DNA of 64,000 nt, taken from contig VXCM01005557.1 in the NCBI GenBank assembly GCA_014773175.1, positions 1 to 64,000 on the forward strand. Direction: 5' to 3'. The position numbers were made by a program, and so were the translations under genes. The DNA comes from Lucifuga dentata (lineage: Eukaryota > Chordata > Actinopteri > Ophidiiformes > Bythitidae). This document shows, in pieces, positions 24,060 to 36,848 of the stretch. Below the pieces are notes generated by a model, which ran no database searches, was not told the origin of the DNA, and worked only from the letters and a program-made list of their open reading frames with translations. How positions within the stretch are numbered: the stretch's first letter is position 1; the number at the start of each line of letters is the position of its first letter.

Positions 24060-25186
24060 TAAGAATGCATACTAAACTGCTGCTGCTGGATGTTAATGAG
24101 AGATTTCAGTTGAGCCTTTATGCTTCAAACCATCCATTAATGGTTCCATCGCCAGTCTGTGAAATCATTAAGCGACGAGTTTTAAAAAAACTCTAATAGT
24201 TGTAAATAATTTATAATCAAACTTGCATGATGTGAACATACTGAGACTCTGTAAAGAAGAATTTTATTTACATGAAAGATTCAAAAAAGCCTCACAGGAA
24301 TTATTACAGAGACAGCTGTTGATTTTTTTTCATCAAACTAAAAATGTCCTGATGTTCAAACCAAACCTACGCTTTATCTGAAAAGTCTTTTGTCGCTTCA
24401 AATCGAGTGTGTTTGTTCTGATATGACATGACGTGAACTTAGCCTTTAACACAGCCCCTCTGATGCGTGGAATAAGTCATATTTAGAGTGAATGAGGTTA
24501 TGACCCAAAGCAAAGTAGAGTTACGGTAAGTCACGCCTGATTCACCGTGTTCCTCCTGGTCTGTTACGTAGGGGTTTGGTTATTTACTTTTAATTTCAGC
24601 ATTCACGGACACATTGTTTAGTCAGCACATGTGAACTCTTGTATTTGCAAAATATTTCCTGAGGTGACATGCCAGCCGGCGTACAGCGGAGCTTGTGTTT
24701 CAGCGCGTACCTTCTATTGTGGTTTTTCACTTAGTCAAAACAAGAACACTCTTGGGTTTGAGAAACGTCGATTTAAGGAGGCGGGGGAATTTCTGCCTAT
24801 CTCGTTTGGTGATTGATTCATCTTTGATTTGAATCAGAAACTATATTAGTACACACCAACCCAGAATAAGCATTGTTGCTGCGTGTTTCACTCGGCAGTA
24901 ACAACGCTACTTTGTGGGCTGTGGAGGTAAAAATAACAGACTGGCCTCTTGTGCATCCTGTGAAATCAGAGCCACAAAAGTCTAACTTCAGTTTTTTTGA
25001 TTTTTTTGCAATTATATCCTGTGACACGTGACTGCAAAAACAAACAAACAAAACAAAACTGTTATAATAACTACACAGGTTTTGAAATAAGAAACTACTG
25101 AAATGTATCTCTGTCTGGCACTGGTCATCGCTTTTTAAAGGACCATACCTGTGGTTTTTCATGTTTGAGCCCAATAAATAGTCAAG

Positions 25187-25428
25187 TTTATTTGTACAAC
25201 CCAATATCACATACAATGGTTCAAAGAGCTTTGCTGCACATTAACGGTTCCTGACCCAGCCTAAGCTCTGTGTGAAGACGAGGAAAAACTCCCTAAAAAA
25301 TCTCTAAAATAAAATGGATGAAACTTGGGAGAAGCAAAGGGAGATTCCCTGTCCTCCAACGGCCGGATGTGCCATAGGTGTGGTAACAGACAAATTACAA
25401 GGCTATAAAAACAATCAAACAACCTGCC
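25187..25428 (-). mobile_element. Short retroelement (SINE or LINE tail) nested in an old MITE
   Basis: Contains tcaagtttatttgtacaac, ttcaaagagctttgctgcac and gaggaaaaactccctaaaa, which resemble widespread teleost retroelement tails. It separates caataaata from cctgcctacacgttac, which are adjacent in the other old MITE copies. The exact family is not certain. Confidence 0.5.
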
Positions 25429-25783
25429 TACACGTTACAAAAACATACTAGTGGAGCAGCAGATTTTCCAATTGTTTTTCCTACCTTCCAGGCAGCCATT
25501 GTTTCAGTTCATTCCTGTAAACTGTAAAAATCACCTTGTAGAGACTTGAAATGTGCTTTAGATATCACAGCAAACTACACAGCATTATTGAATTTTTTTA
25601 AAATTAAAAATGTTACTTAATTTTAGTGTTTTGATGCAGTTAAAGCGCAGAATGATCCGAGAATTCTTCCTGCTGATACATTCACATGTTATGATGAAGA
25701 AGTGATAACAGAGTTTAACATTCAGCTGCCAAATGAACATTGTAATCACAAGCTATGACGCTGTGAACCTGAATAATACATCA

Positions 25784-25786
<3 letters not shown>

Positions 25787-25827
<41 letters not shown>
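25787..25827. repeat. (AAT)n microsatellite
   Basis: AAT triplets ending in a retroelement-tail-like tttatttatatagc. Confidence 0.92.
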
Positions 25828-26816
25828 TTTATTTATATAGCACCTTTAAAAACAAAATTAGATACTGATTGCATTAAAGAGTCAACAAAAATCATTTTGG
25901 CTACCTTCTGAGTAGCATAGACTGTTATTCAATCTATTATGTACGACGGTATTGAACGTGCCATTCCTGTGCACTTTAAACTGCTAACATTTAGTAGCTT
26001 CAACAATAAATTCTAATGATGTGTGGTTCATTGTAATAGATTATCTACCTCAAGCGCGTTTCATGTCTCTATAAGTTGATTTTAATAACATTCTGGAATG
26101 AAACTAGAAGGTAGGAAAAACAATGTGAAAATGTACTGCTCCAGTAGTACGTATAGCAAAATGGTTGTAATATGTATGCGGGTAGTATTTATTGGGCTCA
26201 AACAAGTAAAACTAACAGTATGGTCCTTTAAGGAAGGCTTCAATGCAGGAGGCGCAGCTAGCATACAGAGCTGCTAGCTTCGATATTAACGGTTCAGCTA
26301 AACCTTTAATTTATTAGCTTTTTCCAATAAAATCTATTCAGACATTCCTGAAGGTGCCTGACAAAGACGGGATGATGTGACTCCGTTTCATTAAAGCGTA
26401 ACTGCAACAAAAATACTGATCATTGTCCAGGATTACTGAGCTGTGTACGACAGTGTCCAACACAAATACAGCGTCTCTAAATGATGTCCTCACGCAGCTG
26501 AAGCCCCTCCTGTCTCTGATCCCTCTCATGCTGTCTGAGAGACCATTTTCCTGTTCCCTTCTCCTAACAAAAGGTGAAAAGTCACGGCGAAAATGGAAAC
26601 GGAATCGCAGAGCTGTCAAAAACGCGAGACGGCATCCGTAAGAAAGCGCGGTGTGAGCTAACTGACTCGACCGCACCTTACATAGCTGTTAGTGTTTATT
26701 AATGCTATGGCTGCTGTGTATCCATCCATCCTCCTGCAAAGGCTGTGAAACACGCCAAACAACACGACACAGCCAGAGGATGACTCAAAGATGCAACAAA
26801 TTTTGTGGGGAGTGAG

Positions 26817-26818
26817 TG

Positions 26819-26873
<55 letters not shown>
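26817..26873. repeat. (GT)n microsatellite
   Basis: About 25 GT units after a GAGTGA start. Confidence 0.95.
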
Positions 26874-26876
<3 letters not shown>

Positions 26877-29231
26877 GAGAGGTGAAAGGCTGCACAGCTT
26901 AGAGGGAAACATCAGGATCTCAGATGAGAAAAGGCTTTCTGAGGCTCGCAGCGCTGTGACTGGAGTCAATTCAACAGTGATCGTCTTGGCTGCGAACACA
27001 GCAGCCCCCCCAGTGTCTGCTCGGCTGCACGGAATTAGGACGGATGACTTCATTCTGACAGGATTATCCCAAAACCTGGTTCTAATCTATACAGTACACA
27101 TAACGCATTTTTTTTTTTTTTTTTTTNTTTTTTTTTTTTTTTTTTTACAATATGACAAGGAAAACAAGCGGCAAACGAGGCCTCGGCTTTCTGTTGATCA
27201 TTCCTGACAGACTGTATCACCTCGCAGCAACGCCGGCGTCGAGACGGGACTTCATTACAACATCACCTTGAGACCTTTTACAAATACACAAAAAATGATG
27301 AACTCCTCGTGCAGATCATCCAGCACACAACTGATGAATTATGGGATGTGACTGTCTGCTTGGAGGATGACAGCAGGGCTATTCTGAAGGATATTTCCCT
27401 AAAATATTGATAGCAGCAGCACATCCTGGTATGGAAGGATTGCAAAGCAAACCCATTTCAGTTTCAAACAGGAGCATATTCAGGAAAAATGGCTGTTATG
27501 AGTACAAATAAACTTTAGTTTAAAAAGATAAAAAGGATGAACACATGTTGGTGATGTTTCTTCCTGCACGTTGCTCAAATGTGTATATGCAGACTATACT
27601 CAGATTTTATCCGTACACTGATTAAGAGTATAATGCGAGTAAGACATATATGAATTGCGACCCCAAAACCCGCCGGCAGGTTTGAAAGGCATGTTTTCTT
27701 TAAACAATCGCCAAAATTACACCGTTTGTCAGAGCCAGAAACTTTAAAAATCAGAATTATCGTCGGGTTTTCAAATTTCCAAAGGTCCTTGAACTAACCA
27801 TGTGCACCAAACACTTCCGTAAGGAAACGTAACCAAATCTAAGCTTAAAATAGTGATATTTCCTCAAAATCACTTTATTATAAATGTCTCATTTAAAAAT
27901 TTGCTAAAAATAAAGCCTTTGTACAATCCAAATTCTGTAAAAAGAAACAAATTCTGCGTTTTTTGCTGCAACTAGCAAGCCTGGAGCGCCTCTGTGTTCT
28001 TTAACAGTCACATGACAACAATTCAGCGAGTCATTGGCTGAATGCAGACTGCAGCAGCACACTAAGCCTATTGATTATAGAGATTATAGGTTGTAAAAAT
28101 GTAAATAGTTCAGTATGTATAGTCCCTTTTTTTATTTTTTATTTTTTTAATTTTATTTTTCCAGTATTGGTAACACTTGTGGGCACTTGGAAAAATGTAT
28201 ATATAGATTAGATTTTTTTTTCAATTTTTTAAAATAAATTATCAAAGAAATTCAACTTATGTTTTTTCTTTTTTTTTTATGATTTATGACATTATAACTG
28301 TGATATACTGCACAAAATACATTGAGTTCTTCCTACATATAGCCATGTTGTCCTTTATTTTTTACCTTTCAAGTAATTCTGACACTCTCTGAATATGATC
28401 TACTGTCTTGTCATCTCTTGTGAAAACAGAATCCTCATCTTACTGCAGCGAGCCTGAATCATTAATCCAGCCACAGCGAGCCGGTCTGGTTCTCGCTGTC
28501 TCCTCGCCCGTGGGCTGCCGCTGCCGCTTTGGGCCGCTGGCCGCCTGGGCAGCGGGAACACCTGAAAACGCTGCCTCAGACGGCCCTGCAGCACTGGCTG
28601 AGCTCCAGCTGCCAGGCTTTGGCCTCGTGCTCTAATGACTTACAGATTGGAGCTCTGTGGTGTACATGTGTCAGGACAACGCCATGAGCCTTCTGCAAAA
28701 AAAAAAAAAACNAAAAAAAAAAAAAAACAGTAGGAGAGGGAGAGAAAGATGGCCGGCGGCTTCTCCCCGTCCTGTCAGACAGAGAGGCTTGGCCCCTGGA
28801 TTCTGTCACATCACGCTTCCCCCAGCAGACCACAAATGAAGGATGTGAGCAGCAAACATGGGGAGGAGGGCTGTTGGAGGGGCACTCTAGAACTTAAAAG
28901 GCTTTCATCCTGTAAACTGAAAAGACATTATCTTCTGACCTGGAGATGCCCTCTGTGAGGCTGTACACTACAGTGTGAAGCCAGCGAGAGACAAAGAGAG
29001 GCGGAAGAAAGGAAATAGCGAGGACCGAGTTTCACCTGGTAATAACACGGGTAAGAAAAGTGGCTGCTGGCGTGTTTATGAAAGATGTTTGTGTTTTAAA
29101 TAATGACAAGTGATAATTAAAATGTTGAAGAGATGATATATATCAAATGAGCGTGTGCATTTTAGTGTTGATTAACATGCATAGCAGCCCCTAATAACTA
29201 ACATAAAGACAAATACAAACAATCTCAAAGG

Positions 29232-29645
29232 TTAAAGGCACATACCAGTGATTTTGCATGTTAGAGACCAATAAATACAACCTGCATACATGCGTAGTAC
29301 TGGAACAGTCAATATTAGAACTGTTTTTCCTACCTTCCAGTCTGCCATTGGCCAAACAAGACATGTATTAAACTTTTTAACTGATACAACATGGAAGAAA
29401 ATTATGTCTCTGCCAGGAAAAACGTGCTTTTATTGAGAAATTAAAACGACTGTGCCTTTTACAATCGTGCGTAAATGCTAGCAGGAAAAATATTAAATTT
29501 TAAGGTCGGTGCATCGCCTGAACATCTGATGTTGAAAGATTTGTTGTCCTAAAATACAGTTTTGTGTTTTGGTTGGCAATAAACTCAATGTATGCAGGTA
29601 TTATTGCCAGGCTCAAGCATGCAAAATCACCTATATGTCCTTTAA
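29232..29645 (-). mobile_element. Old diverged copy of the TTAA MITE
   Basis: Starts ttaaaggcacataccagtga and ends tatatgtcctttaa, with recognisable inner landmarks (tttttcctaccttccag, gctagcaggaaaaat). Shortened and strongly diverged from the young copies. Confidence 0.7.
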
Positions 29646-30089
29646 GGGAGCAACAAACCAAAAGGAATAGAATTAAAATTTGAAAGCTCTTAACATGTAC
29701 GGTATTTAGCGTTTAGTAATATTTTCTTCCCTCCATCTATCTCTCCTCCATCTGACCTCTCACATTGTCTCATCACAATCAGTGCAAACCTTCTACAGAC
29801 AGATAACAGCCAATGTCACTCACACAGGGTCCACACAGGGAACTTCAGCTGGCCGTTAGCCATACCTCACACCGCACCAGTGACATAAATAATGAAGGCC
29901 AATCTCAGAAACAAGCCTAATCTGGGCATTACGCTGATAGCAAAGACACCATGTTGACACAACATCTTCAGCCCAGCTGAATGCCACATAATCCCCTGTA
30001 GGAGGTGGACGCCTACCTGGGATCGCTTGCTATGTGGTGTAGTTAACCAGCCAGGCTCCCGAGCAAAGCCACAAACGAGCTTCATTCNC

Positions 30090-30370
30090 CCCCCGCCTCG
30101 GTGCTGGTGGACTATCAGCGAGGGTCCGACAGTGTTGTTCCTAATTACCTATTTCTCCACTCGTGATCCTGCGGCTGGCATAATTAGTTACCTGGGGCTG
30201 CAATCCAATTTGAAGTGATGACAAGAAAGTGATCCATGAAAAAGTAATAAGTTAAATCCAATTTCAGCCTGCCTCTAATTAAATGCGCATGGAACTAATG
30301 AGTCAAGCCCTACCATTTCACTGATAATGGTAATTAGCGGGGTGGGAGTTGCCGGCTCCGTTCGTCGTGC
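30090..30370. other. Conserved non-coding element candidate
   Basis: Unique stretch containing cctaattacctattt, gcataattagttacctgggg, ctctaattaaatgcgcatgg and atggtaattagcggggtg. Four TAATTA-type sites lie within 280 bases. Composition evidence only. Confidence 0.3.
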
Positions 30371-31317
30371 CACTGTAGGTATGAGGCGCTAAAGGTAAAA
30401 GCGGCATGGATTCTTTTAATTACACGTGTCATTCTGTCAACATAATTTACTGGCTTTTTGACCAGTCAAGTATGTTTAGCTGCTTTCCAGCCTGCACAGC
30501 AGCTGTTTGTCTATCTGCTCTGATTAAAGAGCCTCCAGGCCACAAAGCGTTCAGCAGAGGCATCTTCATCCACAGGCTAGGGGGAGGGGTGAGGGGGCAC
30601 CGCTGTTAGAGATATAAAACCAAAGAGCCATTTAATGCTGATCAAGGATTCTGAGGCTTGCTTGACTCATTTTTGGCTTTACAACTCCATACAGGTCCTT
30701 TTTTTTTTTTTTTTTNTTTTTTTTTTTTTTTTCAGATGTTCCATATATACAGTGCTTCATTATTTTTGACTTGAATAAGAACGGATTGGAAAGTGAGCCA
30801 CATCTCTAAATGAGTGGAGGTCTCTCTGCACATCTCCTCGTCCTAATGGGAAGACCGCAGAGATGAATGGAGCCTCGTCCGCAGATCAGGTGCTTTTATG
30901 GGGTGTCAGCTTACTACACAGCCTCATAATTGCAGGATCATGTCTTTTGATGACCCGGTCCAGCTCAACAGAGAATCATTATCCAGGCTGTGTGATGGAG
31001 ATAGCGAGTACTCTTTGTGAAGGAGGCTTCTATAAAACTCCGTCTAAGCATGAGTTTGTTCTGAAACCTCACTTTGTTACCATCTAGTGTTTCACAGAGA
31101 CGGTCTGATGAGGAAAAAAAAGATCTCACCACCAAACACAAACATGTACTCGAGGGCTGTGCCATACATCGTTCATGATAACGCCAATGTAATTTTCAAA
31201 CTATAATAATTATACTACTGAGGATACTGTGAAGTAATGACGTGTTGATGAATTTTCATGTCATGCATAAAAAAAGAAAGAAAACAAGGATGTAGCAGGT
31301 CAGCGCGTGACGATTTA

Positions 31318-31877
31318 TGATGCGTTCACAGACCTTGGAAGTCGAATTTTTCCCATTTGGAAGCTCCAACTTCCAACCTCAAACCGTTCCAGCCAAATGT
31401 AATCAAAAAGCATGAACACCAATAAATACTGTAAAATTAATTAAACTTCATGATAAATGCTAACTAAAGTAAAGTTAGACTACAGGACTGTTTGTGTTGT
31501 TTTACAATGATATTAATCACAGTGTGTATTAAACTTTGTGCAGAGAAGTAATATTCTGAAATTATTTACACCTACATATCAACGGCAAACAGTTATTATA
31601 CAAAATAGATAGTTACCATGGCGATATATTCTGACCTTTTTCTTTCAATTTCACGCAAGAAGAAATACTTTATTCTCCTTTTAGCTGATCATTTCCATTC
31701 ACAAAGCTCGCTTCCACGGCGCCGCCATGTTGAGTGACGTCATACTCGGTAAGTCAGGGTAGATCATTTTGTCCGAGTTTCCCAGTCAGAGCTCCGACTT
31801 CAAGTGACGTTCCAACACATTTTTCCAAGTAGGAAGTCAGAAAAATCTGAGTTGTGAGGTCTGTCAAATGCAGCATT
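31318..31877. repeat. Dispersed DNA-transposon-like repeat
   Basis: Starts gatgcgttcacagaccttgg and ends ggtctgtcaaatgcagcat, imperfect inverted ends. Inner motifs such as gaagtcgaa, gctccgactt and gtgacgttcc recur in both halves. A shorter related stretch occurs near 63020-63170 (gctgcgtttgac, ggcaagtttcctc). Confidence 0.5.
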
Positions 31878-33405
31878 AGTTCGAAAAAAGGAGCTACCTC
31901 TGTTTTTTTTTTTTTTTNTTTTTTTTTTTTTTGTTTTTTTTTAATGGTTAGGCTACAAGGCTAATGTGGAAATCCAACAAATTTGTTTCACCACCTGATG
32001 AACACCCGGGTGAATACCAAGAAAGGTCACAGGTCGCATGAGGAGGAGAACCAATCAGCTGACATGCAACTCAAAACAAGCAGACAAGTGATGTTGACTT
32101 AGCCTAGCATAGCTGGAGCGTTAGCTAGCTAGTTGTACTCCCTGTGACAGAAAAAGTCAAGCGGTGACTTGTTTTTCCGTTTATCAGTGGTGTTAGCCTA
32201 GCCGCTATGCTAACTTCAGCCGAGTTCTTCGCCTCATCCAGGTTTGTGGTGGAGCTGGACTTTATATCCAGAATTGTTCAGTGTTATATCGCTTATCTCG
32301 ACTTGAGTATCTTTATTGCAAAAATACCTTGAGAAATCATGAAGTATAAGCTGTATCGCCCGGCCCACGGAACGACACGCTGACGTTTATGTATGCACAC
32401 TCGGCTTTAAACTCGGTGTGTGTGTTTATAGCGCGGATGTGTTTAATTAGCAGAATACGTAATTCAGAGATAAACAAACACTTGTCTGGACCCGTGACTT
32501 TTTTGTAATGACAGTTTCAACTCAGCAAAATGCGCCGTGCAACATGAGAGAGCAGGCAATTTACCATGTTATTTAGATACTACGGCAAACCTGAGCTTTT
32601 TCTTCACAAGAGCTGGGCGNGGGCCCGACTCTCTTTTCAATAGCTGAGTGACAGCTTGGCCAAGCTCTCTGTATACATTAATAAATTAGAATTTTAATTT
32701 TGTCTTTGTCTGCAGGAGATGGTCTCGTACTTCACTATGTACCAACAACTGGCTGTACGCTGGAATCCGCCGTTGCGGTCCCCTCTGTTGACCTCCGCAG
32801 CACAATTCCCTGCCAGGCTGGGGAAACTGTTTAGTTTGATCCTTTCAACTTATGTGAATCCTGACAAATATGCACACAACTGAAAGGTCATCACAGTCAT
32901 ATTTCATCCTCTGGAGCTATTCTGAAGACATCTGCACAACAAAGAGGCTTTTTCACAACCTGACATTAGACCTAGCTGCTACAATAGCTCATTAAAAAGG
33001 GCCCCCAATGGGATGGTAAGGGTATTAAATATTATATATACACACATAGAGAACGGGGCCTCCGTATTAATTACCAAATATGCCCTGAAGTCGTTTGCGA
33101 TTTCAAACCGAAACAAACAACCCCTTCTTGTTCAAACAGAGATATAGATCTGTGAGGCAGCTGAGTGGCGTGATCTCAAATTAACGTAAATATTGCATCA
33201 GATACGCAGCAATCTTCCCATTTAAAAGCAGAAGATGAAGAAAAATTAAACATTGTTCTTCCTTTTGCATCACAAATAACTAAGTTGTCAGCCCCACGCT
33301 CCTCTCTAGTCGCTCCACCTCTGATCCCTCCGCCTGGAGCACCCACGGGCTGCTCCTTAGCACCTCCTGCTGCTGGTGGTAGAGACCTGTCTCCTCCTCT
33401 GCTTC

Positions 33406-33408
<3 letters not shown>

Positions 33409-33442
<34 letters not shown>
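33409..33442. repeat. (GT)n microsatellite
   Basis: About 16 GT units. Confidence 0.93.
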
Positions 33443-33445
<3 letters not shown>

Positions 33446-34012
33446 GGCAGCGATGAAAGGCAAGCGGAGAAAGTGTGGAGCTTCCTCTGCATGGTCACAC
33501 TCACATCTCTGTGGGTGGACTCCTGCTCTCTCACTTCACTCCATTCTTCTCTATTCCCCTCAATCTACACTTTGTACTTCCTCTTCTTTTCGCCCGGCAT
33601 GCACGCCTCACAAATAAGCAATGCAGGAAGTAAGGAAGCAGTGTGTTGCCGCATCAGAATAATCCCAGCGCTTTCGGATGAGCTCGTGTGATCTAAATTG
33701 GCCGCATGACATCTGGCCTATATAACTCACGCCGCAGGCTGCATCTGATGTACTGTATGGTGATTTAGATGACACACGGGTGAGTGTGTGAGGAGGTAAT
33801 TCACACCTAATGCAACAGAATACATATCTGCAACTGCTGCACTGGTGTTTTCTAATTTCCTGTTTGTGTGCGTCGCATGGCGCTGTACTTTATCCTACAC
33901 TGAGTTGTAGAAAGAGTTGCATAAGTTCTTTTTGTGTCTGTTTTGTGGATTAAAGCAACCAAAGTCAAATTAACAAGACATTAATTAAAAGTGTCTAAGG
34001 ACATTTTTAGAC

Positions 34013-34141
34013 CTGTAGTCTGCTTTTGTCAAAATCAGGGGCTACATTTTTTTTTTTTAATTTTAATTCATTTATCNCTGTAGTCTGCTTTTGTCAAAAT
34101 CAGGGGCTACATTTTTTTTTTTTAATTTTAATTCATTTATC
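34013..34141. repeat. 64-base duplication around a single N at 34077 (assembly join)
   Basis: 34013-34076 and 34078-34141 are identical, each containing the same poly-T stretch. Confidence 0.92.
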
Positions 34142-34162
34142 ACTTGGTTTGGTTCGTTTCAC

Positions 34163-34470
34163 TTAGTAAAACATCCAATCAGAACAAAATATACCAGCAA
34201 AAGCCATGTGACAACTCTCTCTCTGCTCATTGGTCAGAAAGAAACTCCAAACAGGAAGTAGTTTCTATGGTATCAAAGTAAAATCAGAGTAACAAAGATG
34301 AATGTGGATCCTTTCCTAGTCATAGCATCATTTGATCCATGAAGAAGAAGAAAACTATGACAGTAGAAGCTGAATCTGATGTAGAGACAACGTGTGGAAA
34401 ACCACATGCTGCCTCACATGATGTGAAGAAGATGCTGAACAGGAGAATGGAGCAACATGCTGAGAACATA
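34163..34470. repeat. Dispersed repeat, inverted copy near 39790
   Basis: The stretch with gaatgtggatcctttcctag, atagcatcatttgatccat and aaaccacatgctg recurs in reverse complement at 39780-39990. The two copies are clearly paralogous; the family is unknown. Confidence 0.65.
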
Positions 34471-34745
34471 CAAGCACCACTAACCTGAACATGTGTTCAT
34501 CTGAAGACATATTTGCTAGCCACACATGTTCTTTACTTAACATTAACCACACAGACCTAGCCATCTGTTCTATCGATCAATAGATCAATATATTGCAGCT
34601 GCTTTGGAAATAGTGCGGATCGTGTTCAGATAACAAACAAACTGCTCCAGAGTTCATTTGGAGCTGGAGCTAGACTGCCTCCTCAAAACGGTCTCAGTGT
34701 GGTGATGCGATCCGAGAAAGGAGCCACGTCTGACAACTTGTCTGC

Positions 34746-34824
34746 AGTACCTGTGTAGTACCAGTACCTGTGTAGTACCAGTACCTGTGTAGTACCAGTA
34801 TCTGTGTAGTACCAGTACCTGTAG
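34746..34824 (-). repeat. 17-bp tandem repeat at the donor of foxp1 exon A
   Basis: Four full units of 17 bases start at 34746, 34763, 34780 and 34797, and a partial unit follows from 34814 that overlaps the exon end. On the minus strand each unit reads GGTACTACACAGGTACT, so it repeats the real donor context CAG/GTACTGG. The unit at 34797 has AT in place of GT and cannot act as a donor. The others give possible extra donors 34, 51 and 68 bases downstream of the normal one. The 51-base extension is in frame and free of stops (17 codons). Confidence 0.9.
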
Positions 34825-34938
34825 ACTCTGCTGCTTGTCGCTGGCTTTGGGAGATTTGCGTCCAGTGTTCTGTTGAGACTGCAGTTGCTGTGACTGCTGC
34901 TGCTGCTGGAGGAGGATCTGTTGAGCCACTTGGAGAGC
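34819..34938 (-). CDS. foxp1: foxp1 coding exon A (N-terminal glutamine-rich region)
   Basis: Internal exon of 120 bases, phase 0 at both ends, 40 codons. It begins ALQVAQQILLQQQQQ, continues through a mixed Gln/Ser stretch and ends SPKASDKQQSLQ. FOXP1 and FOXP2 of mammals have the same arrangement: ALQVARQLLLQQQ, a variable stretch, then K-SPK-DKQ-LQ. The acceptor is a good pyrimidine tract ending ctttcag before GCTCTCC. The donor is CAG followed by gtactgg and lies inside a 17-bp tandem repeat that repeats the donor. FOXP1 is a nuclear forkhead repressor; this part precedes its zinc finger and leucine zipper and is low-complexity Gln-rich sequence. The next upstream exon, which should end in a short Gln run, was not found in 34939-64000, so that intron is at least 29 kb. 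The match to the family is clear; assignment to FOXP1 over FOXP2 or FOXP4 rests mainly on the downstream exons. Confidence 0.93.
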
Positions 34939-36621
34939 CTGAAAGACAGAATAACAAAACAGGATGAAAAAATGCCCATAAACAACCCAGAAAGAGATAT
35001 ACAGAAACTCTCCAGAGATCACTTTTATGGCTATTATCAGAGCAGCTGCATCCCTTACAGAGCCTGCTCTCTGCCTTCTGAAAGATAACAAACAAACATC
35101 CTAATACACACTAAAGACCGTCTTTTTTATGCTCCTTCCTGAATAAAACCTCCTACGCAAACACAGAGGGAACAATGGTCAGATGACAAAACAAATTCAG
35201 AGACAGAAAGCAGACAAAAAAAATCACCCGAAACAGTCCAGAGCAAATATTTATCTGCTGATAAGTTGCGCTTACAGCAAACGCAAACTGTCAAACTCAC
35301 TAATCAGTGCTTTTGATCCTCCTTCAGTTCAGTCAGAAAGCAAATAAAAGACTTTACAGCTGCTTCGAATATCTGTTAAAGGACACGGCCTTCTCAGTGG
35401 AAAACAAAATACAGTGCAGTCACATGTTTATTGCTCCAGCTACTCCCTTTTCCCTTACGATAAATAATCAAACATGCCATCCAGAGCAAACAAAGCTGGA
35501 GAGAGCTGGGGGGAAAAAACAGTGGTCATGAAAACGGCCAGCGATACCAAGAAAAGCAAGCGTTGTGTTCCCACAGCGAGCTGGCCAGCCTCACACCTCC
35601 ACCAGTAAACCATCTGGGTAAATAACTGGCCTCATTCTTTCCATGTTCCTCAGACGATTGCTCCCACTATTAAACAAACAGTCAGAGGCACATCCAGGCT
35701 CATCTCATAGACACACAAGCTGCAGCTTCTCCACTCAATTATGTGATAAGTTTGGGAATTGTAAAAGTAAATGGTGGAATGCTGAAAAAAAGAAGGCATT
35801 AAGCTCGGTGAGGGAGGAGGAGGAGCAGATGGAGGAGGAAGCACAAAGAGGAAAAAGTTAGTGTGTGAAGACGCGAGTGAAACCTGAATGTGAGATCTGC
35901 AGGTCAAACAGCAAAGAGAAGCAAAAAAAGACAACATGTGGGTTAAAAGTGATGCTTTTTACCCACATGTGGGGTTAATCTGAAAGGGTTAAAGGTGAAT
36001 TATCCAGCCTGGGAATTTCATTTCATTTTACTGATGTTTATAAGACTGCAATATAGCCGACTACCCTTACTGTAAAAAAAAAAAGAGCAAACAAAAAAAA
36101 AAANAAAAAAAAAAAAGAGCAAAATAAATAGAGCAAAAGAAAAAAGAGAACAAGTGGATGTGCAAGAAAGAAGAGAACGGATGTGAAAATCTGAATCAGA
36201 AACCTGACTTTACTTGAGTCATGTCTGAAAAAACTGGGCTTAAAAGTCACATCCTGCTAACTTTCTATTCAAATTTCTCCCTTTGGGAAAAAGGCTCAAA
36301 TCTCTGCCCTCAAACACCACCAGATTCAGCACATATAAATCTGCAATTCCTGTTTTCTATGATTCTCAGGACCTGGTTTTTAATCGCTCTTTGTAACTGT
36401 TATGATTCAAGATTTAAGTAGTTTATCTCTGATTAAAAGTTGCACTTTTTAGCTGTTATTTATTGCTAATTAGCATTTTTAACGAGTCTCAGGACTGACT
36501 TCTTAGATTTATCAGATATATATGGGCTATGAGTGACTGCTGTATTTCTGTTTATGTATTATGACACACTGAGACAAATTCCTATAAACTGTAAGTTGAC
36601 ATGGCAAAGTACTGTACTGTA

Positions 36622-36848
36622 TAGTACACTGTAAAATGTGACAAGTTGATCTTACTTAAAAAAAAAATCTAGGAAACCGACTGCCTTGAAAAGGGTAAGT
36701 AAATATACCTATTAGTCTTAAGTTATGTTTACTTTATGTCTACTTGAACTTAAGACTAATAGGTATATTTACTTACCCTTTTCAAGGCAATCAGATTCCT
36801 AGATTATTTTTTAAGTAAGATCAACTTGTCACATTTTACAGTGTACTA
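36622..36848. mobile_element. Near-perfect palindromic MITE (foldback), 227 bp
   Basis: The left arm tagtacactgtaaaatgtga and following bases recur as reverse complement at the right (ending ttttacagtgtacta). Arms of about 100 bases include ttgatcttacttaa and ctattagtcttaag and leave a loop of only about 20 bases. The CACTGTAAA end is common among teleost DNA elements. The transcript could form a long hairpin. Confidence 0.8.

Larger units (their letters stand above)
25137..26231 (-). mobile_element. Old TTAA MITE remnant broken by later insertions
   Basis: Left end tttaaaggaccatacctg at 25137 and right end agtatggtcctttaa at 26231 belong to the same old subfamily as 23519-24059. Family landmarks recur at 25470-25560 (tttttcctaccttccag) and 26070-26130 (gaaggtaggaaaaaca). 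The remnant is interrupted by a SINE/LINE-tail-like insert (about 25187-25428) and by an (AAT)n tract with a tttatttatatagcacc tail (about 25787-25850). Confidence 0.6.

Noticed and set aside
26338..26676. 112-codon minus-strand frame
   Set aside because: No recognisable motif, no family match and no convincing splice sites; probably a chance frame.
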